Counted from the first letter of the stretch, positions 1 through 10,255 are shown. The stretch is DNA of 38,921 bases from Microcystis aeruginosa NIES-4325 (GCF_008974145.1 NZ_BJKP01000034.1:1-38921), one strand, 5' to 3'. Notes: a model not told the origin generated them from the sequence alone. Made by a program: numbers and translations.

Positions 1-89
1 GGGGGTGGGGTGGGTTCCCAGAATTCCTCGAAATCTTCTTCTATCAGTGCCGGAGAGGTGGCAGTTTCGTCGCTTTTGGCAATCGTCAT
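1..89 (-). CDS. N-terminal fragment of an unknown protein, cut by the window edge
   Basis: An open frame starts at an ATG at 89 on the minus strand and runs off the left edge after 29 codons. A purine-rich GAGAGG lies about 6 nt before the ATG and fits a ribosome binding site. The visible N-terminus is acidic (EEDFEEFWEP) and ends in a proline run. It has no signal peptide or recognisable domain. The gene is divergent from the TldE-like gene at 285, so 90-284 probably carries promoters for both. I do not recognise the family from this fragment. Confidence 0.5.
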   Translation of the reverse strand, partial: MTIAKSDETATSPALIEEDFEEFWEPTPP

Positions 90-284
90 TTTTTCGGCCT
101 CTCTAGGTGGGAGTGTCCATATTTTTGACTCTCGATCAATTCTATGATAACTTCATTGCCAACTTGATCATCTTTGCTCAAAAATATTGATGAATAAGCA
201 AAAATTTTTTAACTCGCTGCAGTCTTAGGTGTTTGCGCCGAAGCTTGAGATAATCAGATAGCTATCATCTCAAAAAGTATCACC

Positions 285-1568
285 ATGACGATCGATCCGC
301 AACAACTTATCGAACTGGCTCTCAAATCGGGAGCGGTGGCAGCCGAAGTTTATCAATCTTCCTCCCTTTCCCATCCCGTTTTTTTTGAGGCTAATCGTCT
401 TAAGCAGCTAGAAAGTTCCGAATCCGTGGGAACTGCCTTGAGATTATGGCGCGAGGGTTGTCCGGGGTTAGCGGTGGGTTATGGTGATGTGCAACCGGAA
501 ATTTTAGTAGAAACGGCGTTAAATTTATCCTATCTCAATGCTCCGGAAGAAATCGAATTTTCGGCACCACGACAGGCAATTTATGACCCGATTGGCCAGG
601 ATGTGGCAGTACAATCTTTAATCGAGATGGGTAATCAAATGATTGGCCAAATTCGCCAAGTTTATCCTGAGGTTATTTGTAGTGGTGAATGGGAATGTGA
701 ACGGGAAATCACCCGTTTAGTTAATTCCCAGGGTTTGTATTGTCAATATACTGATACAGCTTTGAGTTATTATCTGGGGATTGAATGGGTGCGAGGGGAG
801 GATTTTCTCGCGGTTTATGATGGGGAATATACTCGTGGTACACCTCATCCCGATACTGTAATTAAACAGTTATTGCAGCGACTACAATGGGCAGCTAATA
901 ATGTGGATAGTCCCACGGGTAAATTACCAATTTTATTGACTGCTAATGCAGTTACCCTGTTATGGGGTACGGTGGCGATGGCTTTAAATGGGAAACAGAT
1001 ATTAGAAAAGTCTTCGCCCTGGAGTGATAAAATCGGTCAATTGGTGATGTCAGAAAAGTTGACTTTATCCCAACAACCGGACAGAGAACCCTATAGTTGT
1101 CCCTTTGATGATGAGGGAACTCCCACCAAATTTTTATCTTTAATTGAGGGAGGTAGAGTTAAGGAATTCTATAGCGATCGTACCACAGCCAAATTATTAA
1201 AAACTCCTCCGACGGGAAACGGTTTTCGTCCTAGTTTAGGGGTTTATCCTATGCCAGATTTAGTTAATCTAATCGTGGCGCCGGGAGAGGGAACTTTAGC
1301 GGATTTAATCTCGCAAACAGATGAGGGCCTAGTTATCGACCAAATTTTAGGTCATGGGGCCGATATTTCGGGCGATTTTTCTGTCAATATCGATCTGGGT
1401 TATCGCATAGAAAAGGGCAAAATCACCGGACGAGTTAAAGATACAATGGTGACGGGAAATGTTTATACAGCTTTGCAGAATTTAATCGCTTTAGGGTCCG
1501 ATAATCAATGGAATGGTTCTTGTTATACTCCCTCGCTAATCGTTGATAGTTTATCGGTAGTGGGGTAA
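285..1568 (+). CDS. TldE/PmbA-family protein (metalloprotease-related subunit)
   Basis: A 427-residue protein of the TldD/PmbA (TldE) superfamily. In characterised bacteria TldD and TldE form a cytosolic heteromeric protease that trims unfolded peptides and matures modified peptides such as microcins. TldD carries the HExxxH zinc motif and TldE does not. No HExxxH is visible here, so this is the TldE/PmbA type. Support comes from full family length, the N-terminal GAVAAEVYQS segment, and the conserved C-terminal block GHGADISGDFSVNIDLGYRI followed by VKDTMVTGNVY. It starts at ATG 285 after a divergent intergenic region. The gene is free-standing and no tldD is in the window, which is common. 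Immediately downstream is transposon debris. The family call is firm; the substrate is unknown. Confidence 0.85.
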   Translation: MTIDPQQLIELALKSGAVAAEVYQSSSLSHPVFFEANRLKQLESSESVGTALRLWREGCPGLAVGYGDVQPEILVETALNLSYLNAPEEIEFSAPRQAIYDPIGQDVAVQSLIEMGNQMIGQIRQVYPEVICSGEWECEREITRLVNSQGLYCQYTDTALSYYLGIEWVRGEDFLAVYDGEYTRGTPHPDTVIKQLLQRLQWAANNVDSPTGKLPILLTANAVTLLWGTVAMALNGKQILEKSSPWSDKIGQLVMSEKLTLSQQPDREPYSCPFDDEGTPTKFLSLIEGGRVKEFYSDRTTAKLLKTPPTGNGFRPSLGVYPMPDLVNLIVAPGEGTLADLISQTDEGLVIDQILGHGADISGDFSVNIDLGYRIEKGKITGRVKDTMVTGNVYTALQNLIALGSDNQWNGSCYTPSLIVDSLSVVG

Positions 1569-1574
1569 AAATGT

Positions 1575-1687
1575 GGCGTTGTCAAATTGAAAGATGCTCC
1601 GAATCAGCTGGGAACTGAAATTACTAGGTGTAGGGCTAATTCCGGAATTAGCCCTACAATAGGCGTTGTCAAATTGAAAGATGCTCC
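1575..1687. repeat. 26-bp direct repeats flanking a 30-bp perfect palindrome
   Basis: The 26-mer beginning GGCGTTGTCAAATTG occurs exactly at 1575-1600 and again at 1662-1687. Between them, 1629-1658 is a perfect 30-bp palindrome (TGTAGGGCTAATTCC and its reverse complement). The direct repeats look like a duplicated mobile-element end, and the palindrome looks like a small dispersed repeat inserted or carried between them. The second copy forms the breakpoint of the IS630 transposase remnant that follows. No coding function is likely. Confidence 0.75.
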
Positions 1688-1873
1688 CGTACTTCGTTTT
1701 ATTCCTGTCAATTTTTCTATCCTATATACAGCTTCATTTATTGTGGCTGGTGGATTTTTCTCGAAATATTTTTTGAGGGTTTCTCTTTGAGACTCTAAGT
1801 CACTTTTAGGGCGATAGAAGTTGATTTCTTTTAATTTTTCTATTCCGCCTTCTTGATAATCTCGAAGATAAGT
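1688..1873 (-). pseudogene. IS630-type transposase remnant (N-terminal helix-turn-helix part)
   Basis: On the minus strand this segment encodes a winged-helix stretch typical of the N-terminal part of IS630-family transposases (YQEGGIEKLKEINFYRPKSD, then KKYFEKNPPATINEAVYRIE and GIKRS). The DDE catalytic domain is missing. After GIKRS the frame enters the 26-bp repeat at 1662-1687. Upstream it is cut by the 96-bp MITE at 1874-1969, which supplies the apparent start codon and first residues of the open frame. It is therefore a doubly truncated, nested remnant and not a gene. Confidence 0.75.
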
Positions 1874-1969
1874 TATAGCGGTTCTCACACCCGTGTGACA
1901 CACTTAAACCTTTGATAATTAAGCTTTTCAGGATTGATAATGTACCTCTTGCGAACAGGAAACGCTATA
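1874..1969 (+). repeat. 96-bp MITE-like element, copy 1
   Basis: A 96-bp element bounded by imperfect terminal inverted repeats (TATAGCGGTTCTC at the left; the right end reads GAAACGCTATA, whose complement starts TATAGCGTTTC). The ends begin with TA, as expected for elements mobilised by IS630/Tc1-mariner-like transposases. A near-identical copy (3 differences by eye) lies inverted at 38518-38613 and a diverged 96-bp copy is at 34154-34249. This copy interrupts an IS630 transposase remnant. A subterminal 6-bp hairpin, TCACAC-CC-GTGTGA, is present. Confidence 0.8.
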
Positions 1970-2099
1970 AGCAAGATAGCTCACCACTACTATCGGATCA
2001 CTACCTTCCCTGAGTGGGGGTTGGGGAGAGGGAAGTGGGGAAGCTGTCTCATCACCCCAAAACCCTATAACCCTATCACCCGACGACTGATCACTGAAT

Positions 2100-2657
2100 T
2101 TACCGTTTAGCGGCAACAATGGCAAAAACGGTGGTATGGGGATCATCTTTTAAAGTCACCCCTTCCGGCATTTTTAAATCACCCACGAGCAGGGATTGCC
2201 CCACACCGATGCCTGAAACATCAAATTCGATCACTTCCGGGATATTATCAGCAATACAGGAGACATTAACTTCGTTGACGAACTGTTCGATTAAACCGCC
2301 CTGTTTAGTTCCGATCGCTTCTCCAATGGCCTTAATGGGAACGACGATATCGAGCTTACCGTGGGCAGATACCGAGAAGAAACTGAGGTGATAGAGATTT
2401 CTTTTCCAGGGATGAGATTGTACCTCTTGGATCAAAGCTTTTCCCGTCCAAGGCATTTCGGGAACATTGACATCCACCAGGGTATTATTTACCGAGGCCT
2501 TTTTAAGTAGGGTTAAGGCTGCTTTTTCTCCCACCACGAGGGAAACCGATTCCGTGCCGTTGTGGCCATAGAGAACCGCCGGGATCAAACCCTGACGACG
2601 TAGGGCTCTGGGGTTAATATTTTCGGGTCTTTTTTGACATTCAACGCTAACTTGCAT
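2100..2657 (-). CDS. rplY: 50S ribosomal protein L25/general stress protein Ctc
   Basis: A 185-residue L25/TL5/CTC-family protein. L25 binds 5S rRNA on the large ribosomal subunit; the long CTC form carries an extra C-terminal beta domain. The N-terminal L25 domain covers about residues 1-90, with the typical RALRRQGLIPAVLYG stretch, GEKAAL, and LIQEVQSHPWKRNLYHLSFF. The TL5/CTC C-terminal domain covers about 95-180 (GTKQGGLIEQF, VIEFDVSGIGVGQSLLVGDL). Length is normal for the CTC form. It begins at ATG 2657, only 27 nt after the stop of purA on the same strand, so the two are probably co-transcribed. Repeat debris lies beyond its 3' end. Confidence 0.95.
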   Translation of the reverse strand: MQVSVECQKRPENINPRALRRQGLIPAVLYGHNGTESVSLVVGEKAALTLLKKASVNNTLVDVNVPEMPWTGKALIQEVQSHPWKRNLYHLSFFSVSAHGKLDIVVPIKAIGEAIGTKQGGLIEQFVNEVNVSCIADNIPEVIEFDVSGIGVGQSLLVGDLKMPEGVTLKDDPHTTVFAIVAAKR

Positions 2658-2684
2658 AGTTGACTAATCCTCTTTGGCAATGAT

Positions 2685-4449
<1,765 letters not shown>

Positions 4450-6459
4450 ATGGATATAAGTAAATCTGTGAGTAGCTATCGACCTGAGATTGACGGACTC
4501 AGAGCTATAGCTGTCCTAGCCGTAATTATTAACCATTTCAACAAAGATTTATTGCCCAGTGGTTATCTAGGTGTAGATATTTTTTTTGTTATTTCTGGTT
4601 ATGTAATCACTGCATCTCTAGCGAAGCGAACGCAGAAAAACTTTAAGGAATTTATTGGGGGATTCTATGGAAGAAGAGTAAAGCGTCTGATGCCCGCTCT
4701 AGTGCTGTGCGTAATTATTAGCAGCATTATCATTTGCCTATTTGAAGTTTATCCTATAGCCTCTCTCAGAACGGGAATCGCGTCTCTTTTCGGAGTCTCA
4801 AATCTTTATCTGCTTAAGCAAGCCACCGACTATTTTGGGGTGTGGGCAGAGAGGAACATTTTTACTCACACTTGGTCTTTAGGCGTTGAGGAGCAGTTTT
4901 ATCTATTATTTCCCTTTTTAGTTTGGTTAACAGGCTTTACTCAGCAAACCATCAAAGGGGCGAAAAATCTTTTTTGGTTGATGTGCGTGCTTTCTACTGC
5001 TTCCCTAGTCTCTTTCATTCACTTTAACGCAGCCTATCAACCAGGGGCATACTTCCTGATGACTTCTCGTTTTTGGGAGATGGGAGCAGGGAGTCTCCTT
5101 TTCCTTTTCCTATACAATCGTAAAAGTTTCCTTCACGATTATCTGAAAAAGTTGCCGGCTGGTATAGCTATATTATGCCTACTAGCCATTATGTTTGTAC
5201 CGAGTCAATTTATTGTCCTCGTAACAATCGCCTGTGTATTATTAACAGCAATAGCCATTACTTCCCTACGTCCTCAAACCAAGATATTCAACCTACTCAC
5301 TCAGCCCCAGGTTGTTTTTATTGGTTTAATTTCCTACTCTTTGTATCTCTGGCATTGGGCAGTAATTGTTTTAAGTAAATTGACCGTGGGGATCAATTTA
5401 TGGACATTCCCTATACAATTACTGTGCATAGTATTAGCTTCTCTTGCTTCTTACTATTGGGTTGAAAAACCCTTCAGACATAAGCAATGGTCTAACTCTC
5501 AAGGGAAATCTATAGTATATGGTATAACTGCTTATGGGATGGCAACTGTCCTATTAATCGGACTTCTATCCTCCCCCGCAAGAGCTTTATATACAGGCAG
5601 CAAGAATCAGCAAAAGCCAGATAATATCTCCCAGAAGAAATCTGTAATAGTACAGGATAAAAAGCAAGGTAATATAATTCTTATTGGTGATAGTCACGCC
5701 AATCATTATAAAGCAATGGTAGAACAGGTGGCTGAGGAGCTTAGAATGAATAGCAAAGTAGTAGCAATTAACGCCACCATATTCCCAACTATGGACTATT
5801 CCAGTTCCGTAGGAGGAATGACCTTAGCCAAAAATCAGAACAATAATAAAACCCTAAACAAAAGAGTATATAATCAAATTAATCGTTTAGATTATCAAGA
5901 AAACAATATCATCATTCTATCTTCCTACCTCGCTTATTACTTTGGACAGCCGCGTATTGGCACAAGGAGATACGAGAGAATCAATTATTATCTTGAATCG
6001 GGAGTAACAGAAAACCCTCAAGATGCTCTAGTAAGATGGCTGAAGGAGCTTAAGAAGTTTGCTCAAGACAATCAGAATACAAAAATAGTTGTTATGTTCC
6101 CAACTCCTGAGATGCCTGATTTATATCCTTTAGACTTGTGTACTCAAGAATGGTTCAGGAGAAAGCCATCGGATAAGTGTTTCGTCAAGATAGAGCGGGA
6201 AGAACTAACGAAAAAGAATGAGAAATTTACAATCATTCTACGTCGGGAAATTGAGAGCATTCCCAATTTAGTCGCTTTCGATCCCTTTGCCTTACTATGT
6301 CCTGAGAGTGAGAAGTATTGTCATGCTGTACAGGATAATCAAAGGCTATATTCCGATGAGAACCATCTTACCCTCCAGGCTACAGATAAAATTCGAGATA
6401 ACTTCCTGCAATTTTTGCAACGATTGACTAAGGAAGGCTTTTCTCGTCACAGTACATAG
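4450..6459 (+). CDS. Acyltransferase-3 / SGNH fusion (OafA-like O-acetyltransferase)
   Basis: A 669-residue integral membrane protein. The N-terminal acyltransferase-3 domain (about residues 9-350) opens with YRPEIDGLRAIAVLAVIINH, containing the family Arg and His, and has about ten hydrophobic segments. A soluble C-terminal SGNH-like domain (about 400-660) has GDSH at 413-416 (candidate nucleophile S415) and DENH at 636-639 (D-x-x-H). Such fusions move acetyl groups across the membrane onto lipopolysaccharide O-antigen, peptidoglycan or exopolysaccharide. The target here is likely a surface glycan, but that is inference. The gene stands alone between purA and a lipopolysaccharide-transport-type permease. 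It is more AT-rich than its neighbours and may have been acquired. Confidence 0.88.
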   Translation: MDISKSVSSYRPEIDGLRAIAVLAVIINHFNKDLLPSGYLGVDIFFVISGYVITASLAKRTQKNFKEFIGGFYGRRVKRLMPALVLCVIISSIIICLFEVYPIASLRTGIASLFGVSNLYLLKQATDYFGVWAERNIFTHTWSLGVEEQFYLLFPFLVWLTGFTQQTIKGAKNLFWLMCVLSTASLVSFIHFNAAYQPGAYFLMTSRFWEMGAGSLLFLFLYNRKSFLHDYLKKLPAGIAILCLLAIMFVPSQFIVLVTIACVLLTAIAITSLRPQTKIFNLLTQPQVVFIGLISYSLYLWHWAVIVLSKLTVGINLWTFPIQLLCIVLASLASYYWVEKPFRHKQWSNSQGKSIVYGITAYGMATVLLIGLLSSPARALYTGSKNQQKPDNISQKKSVIVQDKKQGNIILIGDSHANHYKAMVEQVAEELRMNSKVVAINATIFPTMDYSSSVGGMTLAKNQNNNKTLNKRVYNQINRLDYQENNIIILSSYLAYYFGQPRIGTRRYERINYYLESGVTENPQDALVRWLKELKKFAQDNQNTKIVVMFPTPEMPDLYPLDLCTQEWFRRKPSDKCFVKIEREELTKKNEKFTIILRREIESIPNLVAFDPFALLCPESEKYCHAVQDNQRLYSDENHLTLQATDKIRDNFLQFLQRLTKEGFSRHST

Positions 6460-6777
6460 TATCTAGTTGACTTTCTAAGTCTTGAGGAAATGTTAAAGAT
6501 TACTGGAGGACTGAGGAAACAGTTGACAATAGCAGTAGAAAGCGAGCTACTCAAAGCTGACTCTCTCAACAGCTAGGGAAGAAAAGCTTGCCTCTCGTGC
6601 CTCTCCTGATATGTAGCCTATACTCAACGGATTTAGTATCATGATAACTTTAATTTAAGCTCTTGATATTCTTGGTGGGAAGTGCTGCCACAAGTGTTAA
6701 AGAAAAAGGGAAACATAGATCTAAGGGGCCTGCTATAACTCTACGTCTCCTATCTTGACGAAAATTTTCAAAAAAGT
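6460..6777. other. Gene-free spacer
   Basis: 318 bases between the convergent acyltransferase and LptF/G-type genes. There is only a 28-codon frame at 6490-6576 with no ribosome binding site, possibly a remnant. I see no clear terminator hairpin, tRNA or known RNA in it. Confidence 0.5.
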
Positions 6778-7941
6778 CTAACCGTTAAGTCGCCATAATA
6801 ACCATAGACCCAACCCAAAACCGAAAAAGTTAGGCAGCCAGGCAGCTAGGAAGGGAGAAAGGGTAGCGGTTAGTCCCAAGCTGCCGACAAGGAAGTTTAA
6901 AAGATAGTAGAGGAAAACAATGGCGACACTGAGACCAAAACTGGTTCCCCGACTAATTCTTTGCGGTAGAGAACCCAAGGCACAGCCGATGGTGGCAAAG
7001 ACGATACAGACAAAGGGAAAGGCGATTTTTTGCTGGATTCGCACTTGAAAAAACCTGACTCTTTTCTCATCGCCACTGAGTTTGAGCAGTTGCACATATT
7101 CGATCGCCTGTGGTATGTTCATCTCGTAGGGATCGCGGCTTTGACGAGCAAAATCGAAAGCAGAGCGAGATAAAGCGATTTTTTCGGCTTTAAAGGGGAT
7201 AACTTGGCTATAGGAGGCGTTAGGGGGGGTTAATTCATAGATAATGCCGTTAAAAAAGTCCCAGACGTTATCGACGGCATTCCAACGGGCCGAATCGGCG
7301 ATAATAATTTGATTTAATTCTTGTTTTAGCCAACGGATAACGGTGACAGTTTTCATCTTTTCCCCGTCAAATTGTTCGGCATAAAATAAACTTCTTAAAT
7401 TGCGATTAATCGTACCGTTTTCTAGGGTTTTTATTTCATAATCGGGATAGTAAAAGTCTTTATTTTTCCAAAAATTTGCTTCTTTATTAATTTTTTGCAC
7501 TAAAATTTCTGTGGCTCGATAATTAGCATTAGGAACCACATATTCGTTTAATAAAAATGTCACCACTGTAACTATTAAACTTAGGCAAAAAGTGGGTATA
7601 AAAAGACGGTAAAGAGTGACTCCACAGCTTTGTAGGGCAACGGTTTCGCTATCACTACTTAAACGTCCGTAGGTGATTAAAGTGGCTAGTAAAAGAGAAA
7701 CTGGCAGGGAATAAGTGACAAATTCTGGCACTTTTAACAGGAGAATTTCTAGGGCCGAGGCAAGGGGTAGATTAGCATCAACTACCTGATTAGCCAAATC
7801 GGAAAGATTGCTGATCGCTACTCCCAAAGAGGCAAATAAACCAACACTAAATAAAAATGGGGGTAGTAGTTGGCTGATCAGATAGCGATCAATGAGGGCA
7901 ATACCTCCATTTACCCAGTAAGAAATCTTTTTCTTAATCAT
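6778..7941 (-). CDS. LptF/LptG (YjgP/YjgQ) family permease
   Basis: A 387-residue inner-membrane protein of the YjgP/YjgQ family. LptF and LptG are the permease subunits of the ABC transporter LptB2FG, which extracts lipopolysaccharide from the inner membrane and drives it across the periplasm. The topology fits: an N-terminal membrane block with LIDRYLISQLLPPFLFSVG and a GRLSSDSETVALQSCGVTLY loop (about residues 90-115) that contacts the ATPase. A periplasmic beta-jellyroll region spans about 150-280, and three C-terminal membrane helices follow (from about 300). It begins at ATG 7941 and is divergent from the epimerase at 8149. Whether it acts as LptF, LptG or both cannot be told from sequence alone. 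Confidence 0.88.
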   Translation of the reverse strand: MIKKKISYWVNGGIALIDRYLISQLLPPFLFSVGLFASLGVAISNLSDLANQVVDANLPLASALEILLLKVPEFVTYSLPVSLLLATLITYGRLSSDSETVALQSCGVTLYRLFIPTFCLSLIVTVVTFLLNEYVVPNANYRATEILVQKINKEANFWKNKDFYYPDYEIKTLENGTINRNLRSLFYAEQFDGEKMKTVTVIRWLKQELNQIIIADSARWNAVDNVWDFFNGIIYELTPPNASYSQVIPFKAEKIALSRSAFDFARQSRDPYEMNIPQAIEYVQLLKLSGDEKRVRFFQVRIQQKIAFPFVCIVFATIGCALGSLPQRISRGTSFGLSVAIVFLYYLLNFLVGSLGLTATLSPFLAAWLPNFFGFGLGLWLLWRLNG

Positions 7942-8148
7942 TGATTTTGGTTAACTCACTCCTCTTTCATCCCATTTCCTAACCCGCAGCCGTCTTGCCT
8001 ATACCTTCGGTTAGCCTATCATATTTTGTCTTTGACGAAAAACACCGCCGGAAGTTGTATGATTGCGGGGAGAGTGGACAGAAGTAAGGATTTGGGTAAG
8101 TGTAGATAATTTTTCTGTTCCTATTCCCCGATCATCCCTAGGTGAATT

Positions 8149-9201
8149 ATGCTGCTAAACTGGCAAACTTTTACTATTCATAAACGAGTAGCTTTAACGA
8201 TTAGTCGCGGCACTACCAGCGAAAATACTAATATCTGGCTGAAAATTAGCGAGGAAAATATCGAAGGGTGGGGAGAGGCATCCCCTTTTGATATTACCAG
8301 CGAGGAGAAAAAACCCGATAAAATCCTGCAAGAATTAAACTCGATCGCTCCTCTTTTACAATCTTTTCACCCCTGTCAACGCCAAGAAATTGAGAAAATT
8401 TTATGGCAAAATCAGATATCTTCGGCTACTCGTGCCGCTATTGATACGGCACTGCACGACTGGTTAGGCAAAAAAGCTAATTTACCTCTCTGGCAAATTT
8501 TTGGACTCGATCGCTCTTTAATTCCGCCGGTTTCTGTTACTATCGGTTTAAATTCTCCGGAAAATGTGGGGAAGAGGGTGTTAGATTGGCTAGAAATCGG
8601 CGATTTTAGCTTATTAAAGGTCAAATTAGGCTCACCGGACGGTATAGAAGCCGATCGAGCTATAATTCTGGCTATTAAAGAAATTGTCCCCCATTTGCCC
8701 CTAACTGTCGATGCTAATGGTGGTTGGAAATTTAGCGATGCGGTGAAAATGTGCCAATGGTTAGAGGAAAAAGGCGTTATTTATGTGGAACAACCCCTAT
8801 CTGCGGGACAAGAACGAGATTTAATCGATTTATACCCAAAATCGCCCCTACCCATCTTCGTCGATGAAAGCTGTTTTTCTAGTCAAGATATCCCGAAACT
8901 GTCCGATCGAGTCCACGGCATTAATATTAAACTAATGAAAGCCGGTGGATTAGCGGAAGTGCACAGAATGATTCATATTGCCCAAGCTTGCCGACTGCAA
9001 ATTATGTTCGGATGTTACTCTGACAGCAGTTTAGCCAATACTGCCCTAGCACATCTTGGCCCGCTTGTCAACTATCTTGACCTAGATAGTCATTTAAATT
9101 TACGCGATGATCCCTTTACGGGTTTAAGCTTGGAAAGGGGACGTTTACAAACAAATCATTTGCCCGGTTTGGGTGTTAGTTTACGGACAAAAGATGACTA
9201 A
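8149..9201 (+). CDS. Enolase-superfamily dipeptide / N-acyl amino acid epimerase
   Basis: A 350-residue enolase-superfamily enzyme of the muconate-lactonising/dipeptide epimerase subgroup. The catalytic pattern is visible: KVK (K157 and K159), metal ligands D188 (TVDAN), E214 (YVEQP) and D239 (FVDES), and the opposite base in INIKLMKAGG (K261/K264). The C-terminal DLD (D311, D313) is the D-x-D signature with which dipeptide epimerases hold an alpha-amino group, as in L-Ala-D/L-Glu epimerase. Menaquinone MenC (o-succinylbenzoate synthase) is a related alternative, but the D-x-D argues against it. It overlaps the DUF1611 gene by 8 nt and is almost certainly co-translated with it, which points to metabolism of D-amino acids from peptidoglycan or N-acetyl-D-glutamate. 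Confidence 0.82.
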   Translation: MLLNWQTFTIHKRVALTISRGTTSENTNIWLKISEENIEGWGEASPFDITSEEKKPDKILQELNSIAPLLQSFHPCQRQEIEKILWQNQISSATRAAIDTALHDWLGKKANLPLWQIFGLDRSLIPPVSVTIGLNSPENVGKRVLDWLEIGDFSLLKVKLGSPDGIEADRAIILAIKEIVPHLPLTVDANGGWKFSDAVKMCQWLEEKGVIYVEQPLSAGQERDLIDLYPKSPLPIFVDESCFSSQDIPKLSDRVHGINIKLMKAGGLAEVHRMIHIAQACRLQIMFGCYSDSSLANTALAHLGPLVNYLDLDSHLNLRDDPFTGLSLERGRLQTNHLPGLGVSLRTKDD

Positions 9202-10237
9202 TTATTTGACTCCTGACAAGAAAGTAGCGATTCTTCTCCACGAAGGAATCAAAGGAACTCGCGGCAAAACCGGATTAAGTTATCTGCGTTACGGGAAAGC
9301 GCAGGTAGTGGCGATTATTGACGCAGAAAGCGCCGGCAGCACCTTAAAAGAAGTGGCCGGAATCGATCGCCCCTTGCCGATTGTTGCTAGTGTTAAGGAA
9401 GCTTTAACCTATCATCCCGATACCCTGTTAATTGGCATCGCACCCTCAGGAGGCATTTTACCCCCCCATTGGCTAGAAGAAATCAAAGAGGGGGTAAATA
9501 CAGGATTATCCCTCGTTAATGGTCTCCATACACCCCTAAAACCCCTTTTTCCTCGGCTTAAACCGGATCAATGGATTTGGGATATCCGTTTGGAACCCCA
9601 AGACTTAAAAATTGGGCAAGCGCGGGCGAAAATTTTAACCTGTCAGCGTATTCTAACGGTAGGGACGGATATGAGTGTGGGCAAAATGTCCACTAGCATC
9701 GAATTACATCGAGTTGCCCAAGAAAAAGGGCTAAAATCGCAATTTTTAGCCACTGGACAGGGGGGAATTATGATCGCTGGGAAAGGTGTACCCTTGGATG
9801 CGGTGCGCGTTGATTATGCTGCTGGTGCGATCGAGGCTTTGGTGTTAGAATCAGCAGAAAATAACGATATTCTGTTTATTGAGGGTCAAGGCTCGCTATT
9901 ACACCCTGGATCCACTGCTACCTTGCCCTTAATGCGTGGCAGTCAACCGACGGGTTTAATTCTCGTCCATCGTGCCGGACAAATTCATATCAAAGATTTA
10001 CCCGATATTCTCATCCCTCCCCTAACGGAAGTGATTAAACTCTACGAAATGACTGCAAGCGCCGGGGGAAGTTTCGGGGAAGTGAAGGTAAAGGGGATTA
10101 GTTTAAATACCTTTCATCTTAGTCCGGAGGCGGCAGTTAAAGCTATAGAAACTGTGCAGGAGGAAACGGGGTTATTTTGTACCGATGTTGTCCGTTTTGG
10201 CGGTCAAGGTTTATTATCAGTGATCAGTGATCAGTGA
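9194..10237 (+). CDS. DUF1611 P-loop protein (DgcN-like)
   Basis: A 347-residue DUF1611 protein with an N-terminal Rossmann-like part (AILLHEGIKGTRGKTG, about residues 10-130) and a C-terminal P-loop domain whose Walker A is GTDMSVGKMS (near residue 157). Homologues next to dipeptide-epimerase paralogues have been named DgcN and linked to acetylation of D-glutamate, with the epimerase partner DgcA converting N-acetyl-D- to N-acetyl-L-glutamate; this is from memory of the family. I chose the ATG at 9194, overlapping the epimerase stop (ATGACTAA), over an upstream GTG at 9173, because overlap coupling and homologous length fit better. The last six codons (SVISDQ) and the stop are supplied by the dispersed GATCAGT repeat, so the original C-terminus was replaced. 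Confidence 0.82.
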   Translation: MTNYLTPDKKVAILLHEGIKGTRGKTGLSYLRYGKAQVVAIIDAESAGSTLKEVAGIDRPLPIVASVKEALTYHPDTLLIGIAPSGGILPPHWLEEIKEGVNTGLSLVNGLHTPLKPLFPRLKPDQWIWDIRLEPQDLKIGQARAKILTCQRILTVGTDMSVGKMSTSIELHRVAQEKGLKSQFLATGQGGIMIAGKGVPLDAVRVDYAAGAIEALVLESAENNDILFIEGQGSLLHPGSTATLPLMRGSQPTGLILVHRAGQIHIKDLPDILIPPLTEVIKLYEMTASAGGSFGEVKVKGISLNTFHLSPEAAVKAIETVQEETGLFCTDVVRFGGQGLLSVISDQ

Positions 10238-10255
10238 TCAGTAAACAGTGATCAG
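10218..10255. repeat. Tandem CAGTGAT repeat at the 3' end of the DUF1611 gene
   Basis: CAGTGAT units in tandem followed by CAGTAAACAGTGATCAG. The same family recurs at 10728-10788, 21187-21212, 32079-32147 and 38163-38201. Here it overlaps the coding end and stop codon of the preceding gene. Confidence 0.8.
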
